A DNA stretch of 16,805 nucleotides from the NCBI GenBank assembly GCA_964439415.1, contig CAYTOJ010000032.1, positions 1 through 16,805 of the forward strand, given 5' to 3'. How positions within the stretch are numbered: position 1 is the stretch's first letter; every line of letters begins with the position of its first letter. This stretch comes from CAYTOJ01 sp964439415 (GTDB taxonomy: Bacteria; Pseudomonadota; Alphaproteobacteria; Rickettsiales; CAZAGG01). Positions 4,821 to 11,811 of the stretch are shown here, piece by piece. Below the pieces are notes generated by a model. It had not been told where the DNA came from. It saw only the letters and a list, made by a program, of their open reading frames with translations, and did no database searches. The position numbers and the translations under genes were made by a program.

Positions 4821-7025
4821 TTGAACCACATAAACAAAATCCATAACTCCCGAGGTGCTGGCACGAACTCTCGGCTTCCCCCACCGCTTGCGGGGGGGGC
4901 TAGGGGGGGGAACCTTTCTTCTGGTAGTACCAACACATGCCCCCCCCTTAATCCCCCTATGCTCGCGGTGGGGGAGACAAGCAATGAATATTTAGGCCAG
5001 CAGACCTGTGGAGCTACTAAAATCCGCTTACTACCCCAGAATCTGATTAATCAGATAGCAGCGGGGGAGGTGATAGAACGCCCGGCTTCAGTGGTGAAGG
5101 AACTGGTGGAAAATGCGCTGGATGCTGGTGCTGATGATCTGGAAGTGCAGGTAACTGGCGGCGGAAAATCCCTGATACTGGTGCGCGATAATGGTCGGGG
5201 GATGAGCCCAGATGATATGAAACTTGCCATGCAGCGCCATGCTACATCCAAACTGCCGGGGGATGATTTATCGCACATTCTCACTTTCGGCTTCAGGGGG
5301 GAGGCTTTGCCTTCCATAGCCTCCATCGCCAAAGTCCGCATCACCAGCCGCATAAAGGGTTCTGATTCAGCTTATGTCCTAAAAGCAAACGGCGGGCAGA
5401 TAGCAGAGCCACAGCCAGCGGCGGGGGATTTTGGCACGGAAATAGAGGTGGCTGATTTATTCTATGCCACGCCTGCGCGCTTGAAATTTCTAAAATCCGA
5501 CCGTGCTGAAAACTCTGCTGTTTACGAGACTATGGAAAAGCTGGCAATGTCCCGCGAGGATGTAGCCTTCAAGCTGTATATTGACGGGAAACTCAAGCTG
5601 TCGCTTAAATCCGCAATCTCTAGAAATGACACATTAGATATCCCTCAAACCTCCTTTGATGGTCAGGAAGAGGATCATGTAGAAAACCACTCCATCGTCC
5701 CCTCTCCCGTTTACGGGGGAGGGTTAGGGAGGGGGCATCTTTCTTCTTCTCATAGTGCCAATACATGCCCCCCCCTAGCCCCCCCCGCAAACAGGGGGGA
5801 AAGCCGAGAGACAGTGTCAGTATCCAGAGATTTAATCAAAATCAAACGGGTGGCTGATCTTTTAGGGCCTGACTTTACTAAAAACTGTGCGCCTGTTGCG
5901 CTCAGCAGAGGCGGCATGGAAGTTAGCGGGCTTGCGGGTCTGCCCACCTATAACCGCCCGACTATGGCGCAGCAGTTTACTTTTGTGAATGGCCGCCCCG
6001 TGCGTGATAAGCTGCTGCAAGGAGCAGTGCGCGGCGCATATGCGGATTTTCTGGCGCGGGAGCGTTTCCCGGCACTGGCACTATTTATAAGTCTGCCGCC
6101 GGAAATGGTGGATGTAAACGTGCACCCGGCAAAATCTGAAGTACGTTTCCGGGAACCATCCGAGGTGCGCGGCATTATTATCAGCGCGCTGCGCGGCGCA
6201 ATATCATCAGCCGGGTTTAAGGCTTCCAGCAGTGTGTCCGACGCAGCCCTGCGGGCAGTTACCCCGGCTGCGCATACGCATAATTATCCGCATTATTCAG
6301 GGTATAGTCAGACATCACTTTATAATTACAGCCTGCCCACGTCAGCACTGGCCGAGGGCAGGCGGGAAGTTCTGGGGCAAACATTATTTGAGCCATCCGC
6401 CAGGTATGCCGCGCCGGAGCAGCCGGAGCAGATGGCGGAGGCGACCTTTCCACTTGGCGCAGCGAAGGCGCAGGTGCATGGCACGTACATAATCGCCCAG
6501 AACGAACACGGCATAGTGGTGGTGGATCAACACGCCGCCCATGAGCGGCTGGTGTATGAGCGCATCAAAAAAGCGGCGGCCGGTGGCCGGGTGCAATCCC
6601 AACCGTTATTGATGCCGGTGGTGGTGGAGCTTGGCGCAGCAAAAGCCGGGCGGATAATGGACATAGCGCCTAGGCTGCAAAGCTTCGGCCTGGTGATTGA
6701 GGAATTCGGTGACGGGTCAGTGACGGTTAGAGAAATTCCCGCAACCTTAAGTGAGTTTGACGTTGTGGCGGCAATCAAGGATTTAGCCGAGGAAGCCGGA
6801 GAGTTCGGGGATGGAACCGCACTGGAGGATGCGCTGGCACATTTCTCCGGCACGCTGGCCTGCCACACCAGCATCAGAGCCGGTAGGATACTTAACGCTG
6901 ATGAGATGAACCAACTGCTGCGGGATATGGAGAAAACCCCACACTCCGGCCAGTGCAACCATGGCCGCCCCACCTATATTGAACTGAAACTTAAAGATAT
7001 TGAACGCCTGTTCGGGCGTAAATAG
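4821..7025 (+). CDS. mutL: DNA mismatch repair protein MutL, endonuclease-type, carrying two palindromic-element insertions
   Basis: MutL links MutS mismatch recognition to strand incision. The GHKL ATPase domain shows NQIAAGEVIERPASVVKELV, DNGRGM, HATSKL, GFRGEALPSIASIAKV and FYATPARLKFLK. The transducer part has FTFVNGRPVRDKLL and VDVNVHPAKSEVRF. The C-terminal dimerisation domain has the metal-binding endonuclease motif DQHAAHERLVYE (D near residue 569) plus ACHTSIRAG and CNHGRPT, so it can probably nick DNA itself. Two stretches are foreign to the family: about residues 11-63 before TKIRLLPQNL, and about 291-337 in the linker before the transducer domain. Both coincide with palindromic elements. 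Without them the protein would be near 630 residues, normal for alphaproteobacteria. The start is unsure: TTG at 4821 is used here; in-frame ATG 4959 and GTG 4968 lie inside the first element, and none has a good Shine-Dalgarno sequence. Confidence 0.93.
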   Translation: MNHINKIHNSRGAGTNSRLPPPLAGGARGGNLSSGSTNTCPPLNPPMLAVGETSNEYLGQQTCGATKIRLLPQNLINQIAAGEVIERPASVVKELVENALDAGADDLEVQVTGGGKSLILVRDNGRGMSPDDMKLAMQRHATSKLPGDDLSHILTFGFRGEALPSIASIAKVRITSRIKGSDSAYVLKANGGQIAEPQPAAGDFGTEIEVADLFYATPARLKFLKSDRAENSAVYETMEKLAMSREDVAFKLYIDGKLKLSLKSAISRNDTLDIPQTSFDGQEEDHVENHSIVPSPVYGGGLGRGHLSSSHSANTCPPLAPPANRGESRETVSVSRDLIKIKRVADLLGPDFTKNCAPVALSRGGMEVSGLAGLPTYNRPTMAQQFTFVNGRPVRDKLLQGAVRGAYADFLARERFPALALFISLPPEMVDVNVHPAKSEVRFREPSEVRGIIISALRGAISSAGFKASSSVSDAALRAVTPAAHTHNYPHYSGYSQTSLYNYSLPTSALAEGRREVLGQTLFEPSARYAAPEQPEQMAEATFPLGAAKAQVHGTYIIAQNEHGIVVVDQHAAHERLVYERIKKAAAGGRVQSQPLLMPVVVELGAAKAGRIMDIAPRLQSFGLVIEEFGDGSVTVREIPATLSEFDVVAAIKDLAEEAGEFGDGTALEDALAHFSGTLACHTSIRAGRILNADEMNQLLRDMEKTPHSGQCNHGRPTYIELKLKDIERLFGRK
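4853..5007. repeat. G/C-run palindromic element, copy A1 (mutL N-terminus)
   Basis: The outer ends are related inverted sequences, AGGTGCTGGC at 4853 and GCCAGCAGACCT ending at 5007. Between them, CTCGGCTTCCCCC and a run of eight G followed by CTAGGGGGGGG form a left arm. A central segment (about 4911-4938) contains CTTTCTTCTGGTAG and CCAACACATG, followed by a C-rich right arm. The outer parts match copy A3 closely, and the central part matches copy A2. The element is open in the mutL frame and encodes a Pro/Gly-rich peptide. It also contains the only in-frame ATG upstream of the conserved MutL N-terminus. Confidence 0.8.
5691..5830. repeat. G/C-run palindromic element, copy A2 (mutL linker)
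   Basis: The left arm (about 5700-5740) has GTTTACGGGGGAGGG and the right arm (about 5766-5812) has CCCCCCCCTAGCC and CGCAAACAGGGGGG, which pair with it. The central segment, CTTTCTTCTTCTCATAG then GCCAATACATG, matches A1's centre. The terminal motif AAAGCCGAGAG at 5800-5810 is the reverse complement of the CTCGGCTT terminus found at the left of A1 and A3. The frame stays open through mutL, adding roughly 47 residues in a linker that tolerates length changes. Outer boundaries are approximate because the flanks do not match the other copies. Confidence 0.75.
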
Positions 7026-7032
7026 ATGTAGA

Positions 7033-7761
7033 CTACCTGTCTATTAGTGGTCTGCGTTCAGAGGCTGTTTCACACCGGATAGCTGTAGCTGGAGGAGTGT
7101 TTAAGCAGATACCGGATTCATGCAAAGCCTTTATAGCAAATCCAGCATATTGGACTCTGACTTGCTCGCCTTCCACAGTGATAAATTCCTCATTCTGTTT
7201 GTCGCTTAAAGCAGCCAGCAATTTATGCGCATCAAACCAGCGGCATTTCCCGCTTACCAGATCAGGAAACAGGGCGGAATTATCATACTGTATGCCAAAA
7301 ACTACAAGGTTACTATTCTCCCTGCTTGAAACCCGGGTGTAAGGTGTATCAAAAATCGCTGGGATGGATTTAATAGCGGCAATATCAAAACCTTTTCCCT
7401 CATTTTTGGGGACAATCTCCTCCTGTAACTCCCTTAAAACGGCAATTATCGGAAGCTCTTTTTTATCAGCATTGATACCCGTGAATTCAGTAACTGGCAT
7501 GTCTTTGATTTCGGCTGGATCACAATTCAAGGCATCCCTGTGCCCACCCGGTAGCCCATAACTGGAACTGGGTTTGCCGGGCTTGTATAAAAGAACTTTA
7601 ACATCACTTTTATTATCCGGATTTACATAAAAAAGCGCCGCATTAGCTTTCTTTATATGTGGAAAATCCTGCGCCAAAACGATGTTTTTCTCCAGCAAGT
7701 CAGCGATGGTGGAGCCATCCGCTATTTTTTTATTCATGATATTGGCGGGGTCGAAAGACAT
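7033..7761 (-). CDS. Nudix hydrolase family protein
   Basis: Nudix enzymes hydrolyse nucleoside diphosphates linked to another moiety, such as NDP-sugars, dNTPs or ADP-ribose. In this 242-residue protein YGLPGGHRD (about residues 67-75) is the usual lead into the Nudix box, and AVLRELQEEIV (about 107-117) supplies the REUxEE metal-binding core. About 23 extra residues separate the GGH segment from RELQEE compared with the classical spacing. Alternatively the box begins at G-I-N-A-D-K-K-E just before the core, one residue longer than consensus. The start at 7761 has GAGGAG two to three bases upstream, and it follows the propeller gene by 13 nt, so it is the last gene of the polysaccharide operon. 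A role in cleaving nucleotide sugars is possible but not shown. It converges on mutL with only seven bases between the stops and no visible terminator. Confidence 0.85.
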   Translation of the reverse strand: MSFDPANIMNKKIADGSTIADLLEKNIVLAQDFPHIKKANAALFYVNPDNKSDVKVLLYKPGKPSSSYGLPGGHRDALNCDPAEIKDMPVTEFTGINADKKELPIIAVLRELQEEIVPKNEGKGFDIAAIKSIPAIFDTPYTRVSSRENSNLVVFGIQYDNSALFPDLVSGKCRWFDAHKLLAALSDKQNEEFITVEGEQVRVQYAGFAIKALHESGICLNTPPATAIRCETASERRPLIDR

Positions 7762-7774
7762 ATCTCCTCAATGC

Positions 7775-9097
7775 TTACATAGTGATTTTCAGAGGTATCC
7801 GCATTAAATCGCGGCGGTCAGTGCCATTACAGTTTTTTGGGTTCAGATAATACCTGGTGAAGTACAGATGCGGCGTGTTGCCAATTGTATTAAAACTACG
7901 GTCAGTGCTGGCATGATCAATGAGGGAAGGGTAAACATTCAGCGCATTGCAAGGCTTGCCCTTAACCAGCGATTTAGGCATGGTTGGCGTTTCCATAATC
8001 AACTGCATGTCAGACCATTCTATCAGGTCAGCAGAAGTGGCCGCATAAAAACCATATACCTTTTTGTTATCTATTATCTTATCAGCAACCATAGTAATTA
8101 TAAACTGGTTGCTCGGTTCATGAAAAACCAACCCTGCGATATTGGCATTAAGTTTACCATTCCCGACAGGTTCGCATGTATGCATCGCCGGGTTTTTAAC
8201 TGGTGTTTTATATGGATCAACAAAGCTTACGTTGAAGCCTGTGCCATCCCATGCCCGCCATGAGTTAGGATCATCAGACTTATGGCTGCGTATAACGCAC
8301 AGGCCGCGCTTTTGCGCTTTATAACCGATAGTTGAAAACATGGCGTAATAATAGTTATTATGCCTGATTATATTACTGGGATTAAAATATCCGGTATTGG
8401 ATGGAGCCTGCGGGTCATACTTATACGGCAGGGCAGCTATGAGATGCTGCGATTCCGCCAGTTTATATGTGGCTCCGCCGTTTGTCGATATAGCCAGGGA
8501 TATTGAATTGCGCCAGCAGCGGAAGTATTCATCGAAGTTGCAGCGGCCAGGATATTTATTACCCTGATATTCATTGTGAACCAGAGCGAGTATTTTGTTA
8601 CCGTCCTCAGTATAAATCCCGGAAATCCAGCCATGATCGCTATATGCGGCAGGGTCGGGATTATAATTTCCTTCAAAGCTTATATCGCAGTGGTGTTTCA
8701 GCTTATAGAATGATTCGCCGGAACTTCGCCTGGTGCGGAAGTGTGAGGCAAAAAATTGAATCTCACCCTGGCTGTTCCGAAAAGCCCTTGCGCCAGTATC
8801 CGGCGCATCATCAGCTGCGCAGGCCTGCTTTTTCCAGTCAAACACTACTTCCGGCTTGCCTGCTGGCGCAATTTTCAAGTTGCCATTACCAGCATGAGAA
8901 TTCGCAGAGCAAAAGAGGCTGAGAAAAAAGGTAACTGCCCAGGTGTTGGCACGAACTCTCGGCTTCCCCCACCGCCTGCGGGGGGGGAGACAAGCAATGT
9001 ACATCCAGACCGGCAGACCACTCGGACAGTGACGAAAAAAGGTCGTTATTGTAACTTTAATAGCGAAGCACCAGTTGTGAGCCTTAAATAATTGCAC
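7775..9097 (-). CDS. Exported beta-propeller protein, glycosidase-like (GH43/GH32-type fold)
   Basis: The hydrophobic stretch WAVTFFLSLFCSANSHAG (about residues 54-71) looks like a signal peptide core with a cleavage site after SHA. The mature part has the repeated features of five-bladed propeller glycosidases: DHGWISGIYTEDGNKILALV, SLAISTNGGATYKLAE, NPSNIIRHNNYYYAMFST, FYAATSADLIEWSD and PHLYFTRYY. These 'see data, then sequence of S-x-D-x-x-x-W' blocks are typical of GH43/GH32/sialidase-like folds. It has several cysteines, as expected for an exported protein. Catalytic acids could not be assigned with confidence, so it may be a binding protein rather than an enzyme. Start: GTG at 9097 overlaps the stop of the upstream gene (TAGTG). 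Residues of about 26-53 are encoded by palindromic copy A3; an ATG within it (9004) is an alternative start. Confidence 0.7.
   Translation of the reverse strand: MQLFKAHNWCFAIKVTITTFFRHCPSGLPVWMYIACLPPRRRWGKPRVRANTWAVTFFLSLFCSANSHAGNGNLKIAPAGKPEVVFDWKKQACAADDAPDTGARAFRNSQGEIQFFASHFRTRRSSGESFYKLKHHCDISFEGNYNPDPAAYSDHGWISGIYTEDGNKILALVHNEYQGNKYPGRCNFDEYFRCWRNSISLAISTNGGATYKLAESQHLIAALPYKYDPQAPSNTGYFNPSNIIRHNNYYYAMFSTIGYKAQKRGLCVIRSHKSDDPNSWRAWDGTGFNVSFVDPYKTPVKNPAMHTCEPVGNGKLNANIAGLVFHEPSNQFIITMVADKIIDNKKVYGFYAATSADLIEWSDMQLIMETPTMPKSLVKGKPCNALNVYPSLIDHASTDRSFNTIGNTPHLYFTRYYLNPKNCNGTDRRDLMRIPLKITM
8941..9020. repeat. G/C-run palindromic element, short copy A3 (leader of the propeller gene)
   Basis: The plus strand reads AGGTGTTGGCACGAACTCTC at the left, a short C-run/G-run hairpin (CCCCCACCGCCTGCGGGGGGG), and GAGACAAGCAATG followed by CGGCAGACC at the right. 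Both flanks match copy A1 closely, but the inner arms and centre are missing. The element is 75 nt shorter than A1, a multiple of three. It is transcribed in the opposite sense to A1 relative to its host gene, yet the minus-strand reading frame is still open. Confidence 0.8.
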
Positions 9098-10602
9098 TAG
9101 CTGCCCGGTATATGCGCCAGGAAACGCTCAGTCATAATATGAATTACCACATCCGGCTTTTCAGACTCAACCACCTGGCGATTTATATGTGGCTGCCAGA
9201 TAAAAGTGGTGCGGCTGAAATGCTCAGAAATGAATGGTATCAGCCAGTCAGTATGAGAATCCCTGAAAACAAGCGCTCTTGGTAGATTTTTATCCGGCTT
9301 TTCCATTATTATGGTATCGCGGGTTTTGGAAACCTTTAGATGCTCAGGTGTTGGAATCTGTTTTGCTGTGTTTGGAATCTTGCTCTCCAGCACTGGCTGC
9401 ATCTCGCCCTGTACCGGAATTCGCTCCAACTGGCGGTATTCGCCATTTTCAAAAGCGAACTGGTCTTTCTCCACCAGGTCGCCATGCTCTATGGGGATAA
9501 ATTTCAGTTCAAAATCTATCAGTTGCTTTGGGGTGACGTTTGGCAAATGCCTGCGCACGGCATTCATGATTGCCCGGTACGCAAAAAAAGCACCCAGATA
9601 ATTCCAGTGGGAATCATTTTTGTAGAAAATCTGCCCGTATTCCTTGGCTGCCAGTAATATCGGTTTTAAATCCATTACTTGCATATCGCCGCCCTGCAAC
9701 AGGCAGGATACAACCTGCTCGTTCAGTGTGCCATATGGATTGACCTTAACGGCATCGGGCAGATATTCAGGGTAAACACTTTCCTTGCCGGGAATCAGTG
9801 AGAAAATGTATGGTATACCACGATTTTCAAAATAGTGCTTCCTGTGTTTGAACAGGTTATTATAACTCTGGAATTCCTTATCACTGAACTTCAGACTGCC
9901 GTTAAACCATTCCATACATTCGTTGGAATCATTGCAGAGGTATAACCAGCCTTCCTTGCCAACTAATGCCCCAGCACCCTCAAAATGCGGCTTCAGTACG
10001 GGGCTTTTTTTCAGCAGAGCTACATGGGGGGAGAATCTGATATGCTCACCATCGGCGGCATTTACAACGGATACGGTGTGCAGTTTGCTATCCAGGTATT
10101 CATCAGGAATATTAAAATAAAAAGCTGAGAAGCCATTGGCGGCATTGGATTTTAAATCCTCCCGGTAATGGCTTGCTATGCATTCGCCAACTTCTCTGTC
10201 ATCCACCAGTATTTTCAGCTTGACGCTGTTACTGGGATTATTCAGATCCACAGCCCAGCCAAACAGATATGCATTGCTGGAGCTATCAAAGGCTCCAATT
10301 ATATTCTGCTCCTTTTTTGCCTCGCTCTTAGCTTCCGGTTCTTCAGATGCTTCCTTGCTTATTTGTGAAGCTGTCTGTGTTTCTTTAACTTCCCTGTCCA
10401 CTTCTTTGGATACTGCGCCGTCATCATGGAAGCTTATGTTGTTATCCTCGCTTAAGGTGAATATCTGAGTTTCAATTTCTGTATTGTCCTGAGCCTCCAG
10501 TGTATTATCAGCTTTTTCTAAAACTTCCCCATCTTCATTTCTGGAATTGATGGAAGAAGAATGCTGCTTAGTGCTGTATTTGTTTCTACGTTTGAATATC
10601 AT
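9097..10602 (-). CDS. AlgX/AlgJ-like SGNH-hydrolase-fold protein, probable polysaccharide O-acyltransferase
   Basis: The C-terminal two thirds (about residues 205-500) resemble the SGNH domain of AlgX/AlgJ, which O-acetylate alginate. It begins with GALVGKEGWLYLCND, carries the signature KNDSHWNYLGAF (D-x-H near residues 328-330) and has FRDSHTDWLIPFISEHF (Ser near 449) where AlgX has its nucleophile block. Residues about 100-200 form a separate beta-rich domain (IIGAFDSSSNAYLFGWAVDL, ILVDDREVGE) of a type often attached to glycan-modifying enzymes. The first 100 residues are acidic, low in complexity and probably disordered. Unlike AlgX, no signal peptide is visible, so either it works in the cytoplasm or it is exported another way. 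It lies 15 nt after the pyruvyl transferase gene. Acyl transfer is inferred from the family. Confidence 0.75.
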   Translation of the reverse strand: MIFKRRNKYSTKQHSSSINSRNEDGEVLEKADNTLEAQDNTEIETQIFTLSEDNNISFHDDGAVSKEVDREVKETQTASQISKEASEEPEAKSEAKKEQNIIGAFDSSSNAYLFGWAVDLNNPSNSVKLKILVDDREVGECIASHYREDLKSNAANGFSAFYFNIPDEYLDSKLHTVSVVNAADGEHIRFSPHVALLKKSPVLKPHFEGAGALVGKEGWLYLCNDSNECMEWFNGSLKFSDKEFQSYNNLFKHRKHYFENRGIPYIFSLIPGKESVYPEYLPDAVKVNPYGTLNEQVVSCLLQGGDMQVMDLKPILLAAKEYGQIFYKNDSHWNYLGAFFAYRAIMNAVRRHLPNVTPKQLIDFELKFIPIEHGDLVEKDQFAFENGEYRQLERIPVQGEMQPVLESKIPNTAKQIPTPEHLKVSKTRDTIIMEKPDKNLPRALVFRDSHTDWLIPFISEHFSRTTFIWQPHINRQVVESEKPDVVIHIMTERFLAHIPGS

Positions 10603-10617
10603 GATTACTAATCCACT

Positions 10618-11802
10618 CTATAATTTAAATTCATCGGAAGTAAGGGCGATGTCCCGCAGGCGATCTGATGGATTCAGCTTGTTCGACTTTACAAAGTTAT
10701 ATGTAATATTTGCCAGTTTTCTTCTGTTGGCATCAAACGCATCGCCTTCCGCCTTGCTCCAGCTTATGTATTTTATAATGTCTTCATGGCTATAGAGGCT
10801 GAACTCTTCGGCGCTGATTGATTTTATGCAACTGGTATCAGCAAGTTCCCTGGTGCGGTTATCCATATGTACAGCCAGTGAAGGCACGCCCGCCTGAACA
10901 CCAAGAGCTATACCGTGATACCTAGGCCCCAGTACGCCATCGTGGTGACGCAGAAAATCCATCCAGCCTAATGGGTCGCAAAATACATATGCGTTTCTGC
11001 GGAACCATTTTATAAGGCCAGGCACATCAAACCTGCCGCCATAAATAGTGGTAAGATGCTGTAGAGCTGCATGTTCCTTCTCGTTAAATCTGGATAATGC
11101 CAGCGCGATAAGCTGAGTAGGGTGTTGAACGATATATGAACCCTGTGATTGCTCCACAATTTCTATTAAAATCCTCTCCAGCGGTGCGGTTGCTACGTGG
11201 TAAGGGTTTCCTGCCGCCACCGCCAGTCTGGGTTTTTTCTCCGTTATGCTGTTCGCTGCTATCGTGCGCCCCAGCGAAACATCAGGGGAGATAAACATGG
11301 AAGGGCAGCCGGTGACAATTGAATCAACGCCAATGCTTTGCAGTACGCCTTGCGTGTATTTTCCCCTTACCCCAATGTTAGATGTCGAACCTGCGTTAAG
11401 TTTGCTGACAACTTCCAGGAACTGTTTTGTACCGTCAGGTATTTCAATATCCGCTTCATAATTGGGGGTTTGAGCGCCAAGGCCAATCAGTGTAACCGGA
11501 AGGTCAAACTGCGCCAGCCTGTTCGCCCAGTTGGAAAGCTCAACATGCGCGCCTATCTGATTAGCGCAGCATACAACTATATGATCCACGCGGGATTTTA
11601 TCTGCTCAACCGGCCACGGCCAGCCCACCCGCGTTTTAGGGTTGTCAACTACAAGATTTGTTCCCAGAACAAAGGCGAGATTGCCGGAATTGCCGCCAAC
11701 GGCCTGATTAAACTCATCCGCTGTGCAGTTCAGCACTTTTAAATCCCTGAACTCAGTTATGTGGCTTAAGTTATCAATTATTCCTACGCGCTTGTTTTCC
11801 AT
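10618..11802 (-). CDS. Polysaccharide pyruvyl transferase family protein
   Basis: Members such as CsaB and WcaK transfer pyruvate from PEP to sugars as a ketal, giving the polysaccharide negative charge. The 394-residue protein has the family's GT-B-like layout. An N-terminal Rossmann half includes VVCCANQIGAH and VTLIGLGAQTPN. The hallmark C-terminal motif is GPRYHGIALGVQAGVPSLAV (about residues 290-310), equivalent to the 'R-x-H-x-x-x-x-A-x-x-x-G-x-P' block. IGVRGKYTQGVLQSIGV matches the family's 'RxxxSxxxLxxxG' segment. It begins nine bases after the GT4 stop, with a weak Shine-Dalgarno sequence, consistent with translational coupling. The acceptor sugar cannot be read from sequence; galactose is a common acceptor and would fit the presence of galE. 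Confidence 0.85.
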   Translation of the reverse strand: MENKRVGIIDNLSHITEFRDLKVLNCTADEFNQAVGGNSGNLAFVLGTNLVVDNPKTRVGWPWPVEQIKSRVDHIVVCCANQIGAHVELSNWANRLAQFDLPVTLIGLGAQTPNYEADIEIPDGTKQFLEVVSKLNAGSTSNIGVRGKYTQGVLQSIGVDSIVTGCPSMFISPDVSLGRTIAANSITEKKPRLAVAAGNPYHVATAPLERILIEIVEQSQGSYIVQHPTQLIALALSRFNEKEHAALQHLTTIYGGRFDVPGLIKWFRRNAYVFCDPLGWMDFLRHHDGVLGPRYHGIALGVQAGVPSLAVHMDNRTRELADTSCIKSISAEEFSLYSHEDIIKYISWSKAEGDAFDANRRKLANITYNFVKSNKLNPSDRLRDIALTSDEFKL

Positions 11803-11811
11803 AAATGCAAC

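Noticed and set aside
7026..7032. Bidirectional terminator between the converging mutL and Nudix genes
   Set aside because: The gap is seven bases and no stem with a T-run is visible across the stop codons.
4853..9020. CRISPR array based on repeated G/C-rich units
   Set aside because: The copies are far apart, lie inside genes, vary in length and internal orientation, and have no regular spacers.
11338..11742. 134-residue plus-strand open frame inside the pyruvyl transferase gene
   Set aside because: It lies opposite a conserved family domain and has no supporting ribosome-binding site.
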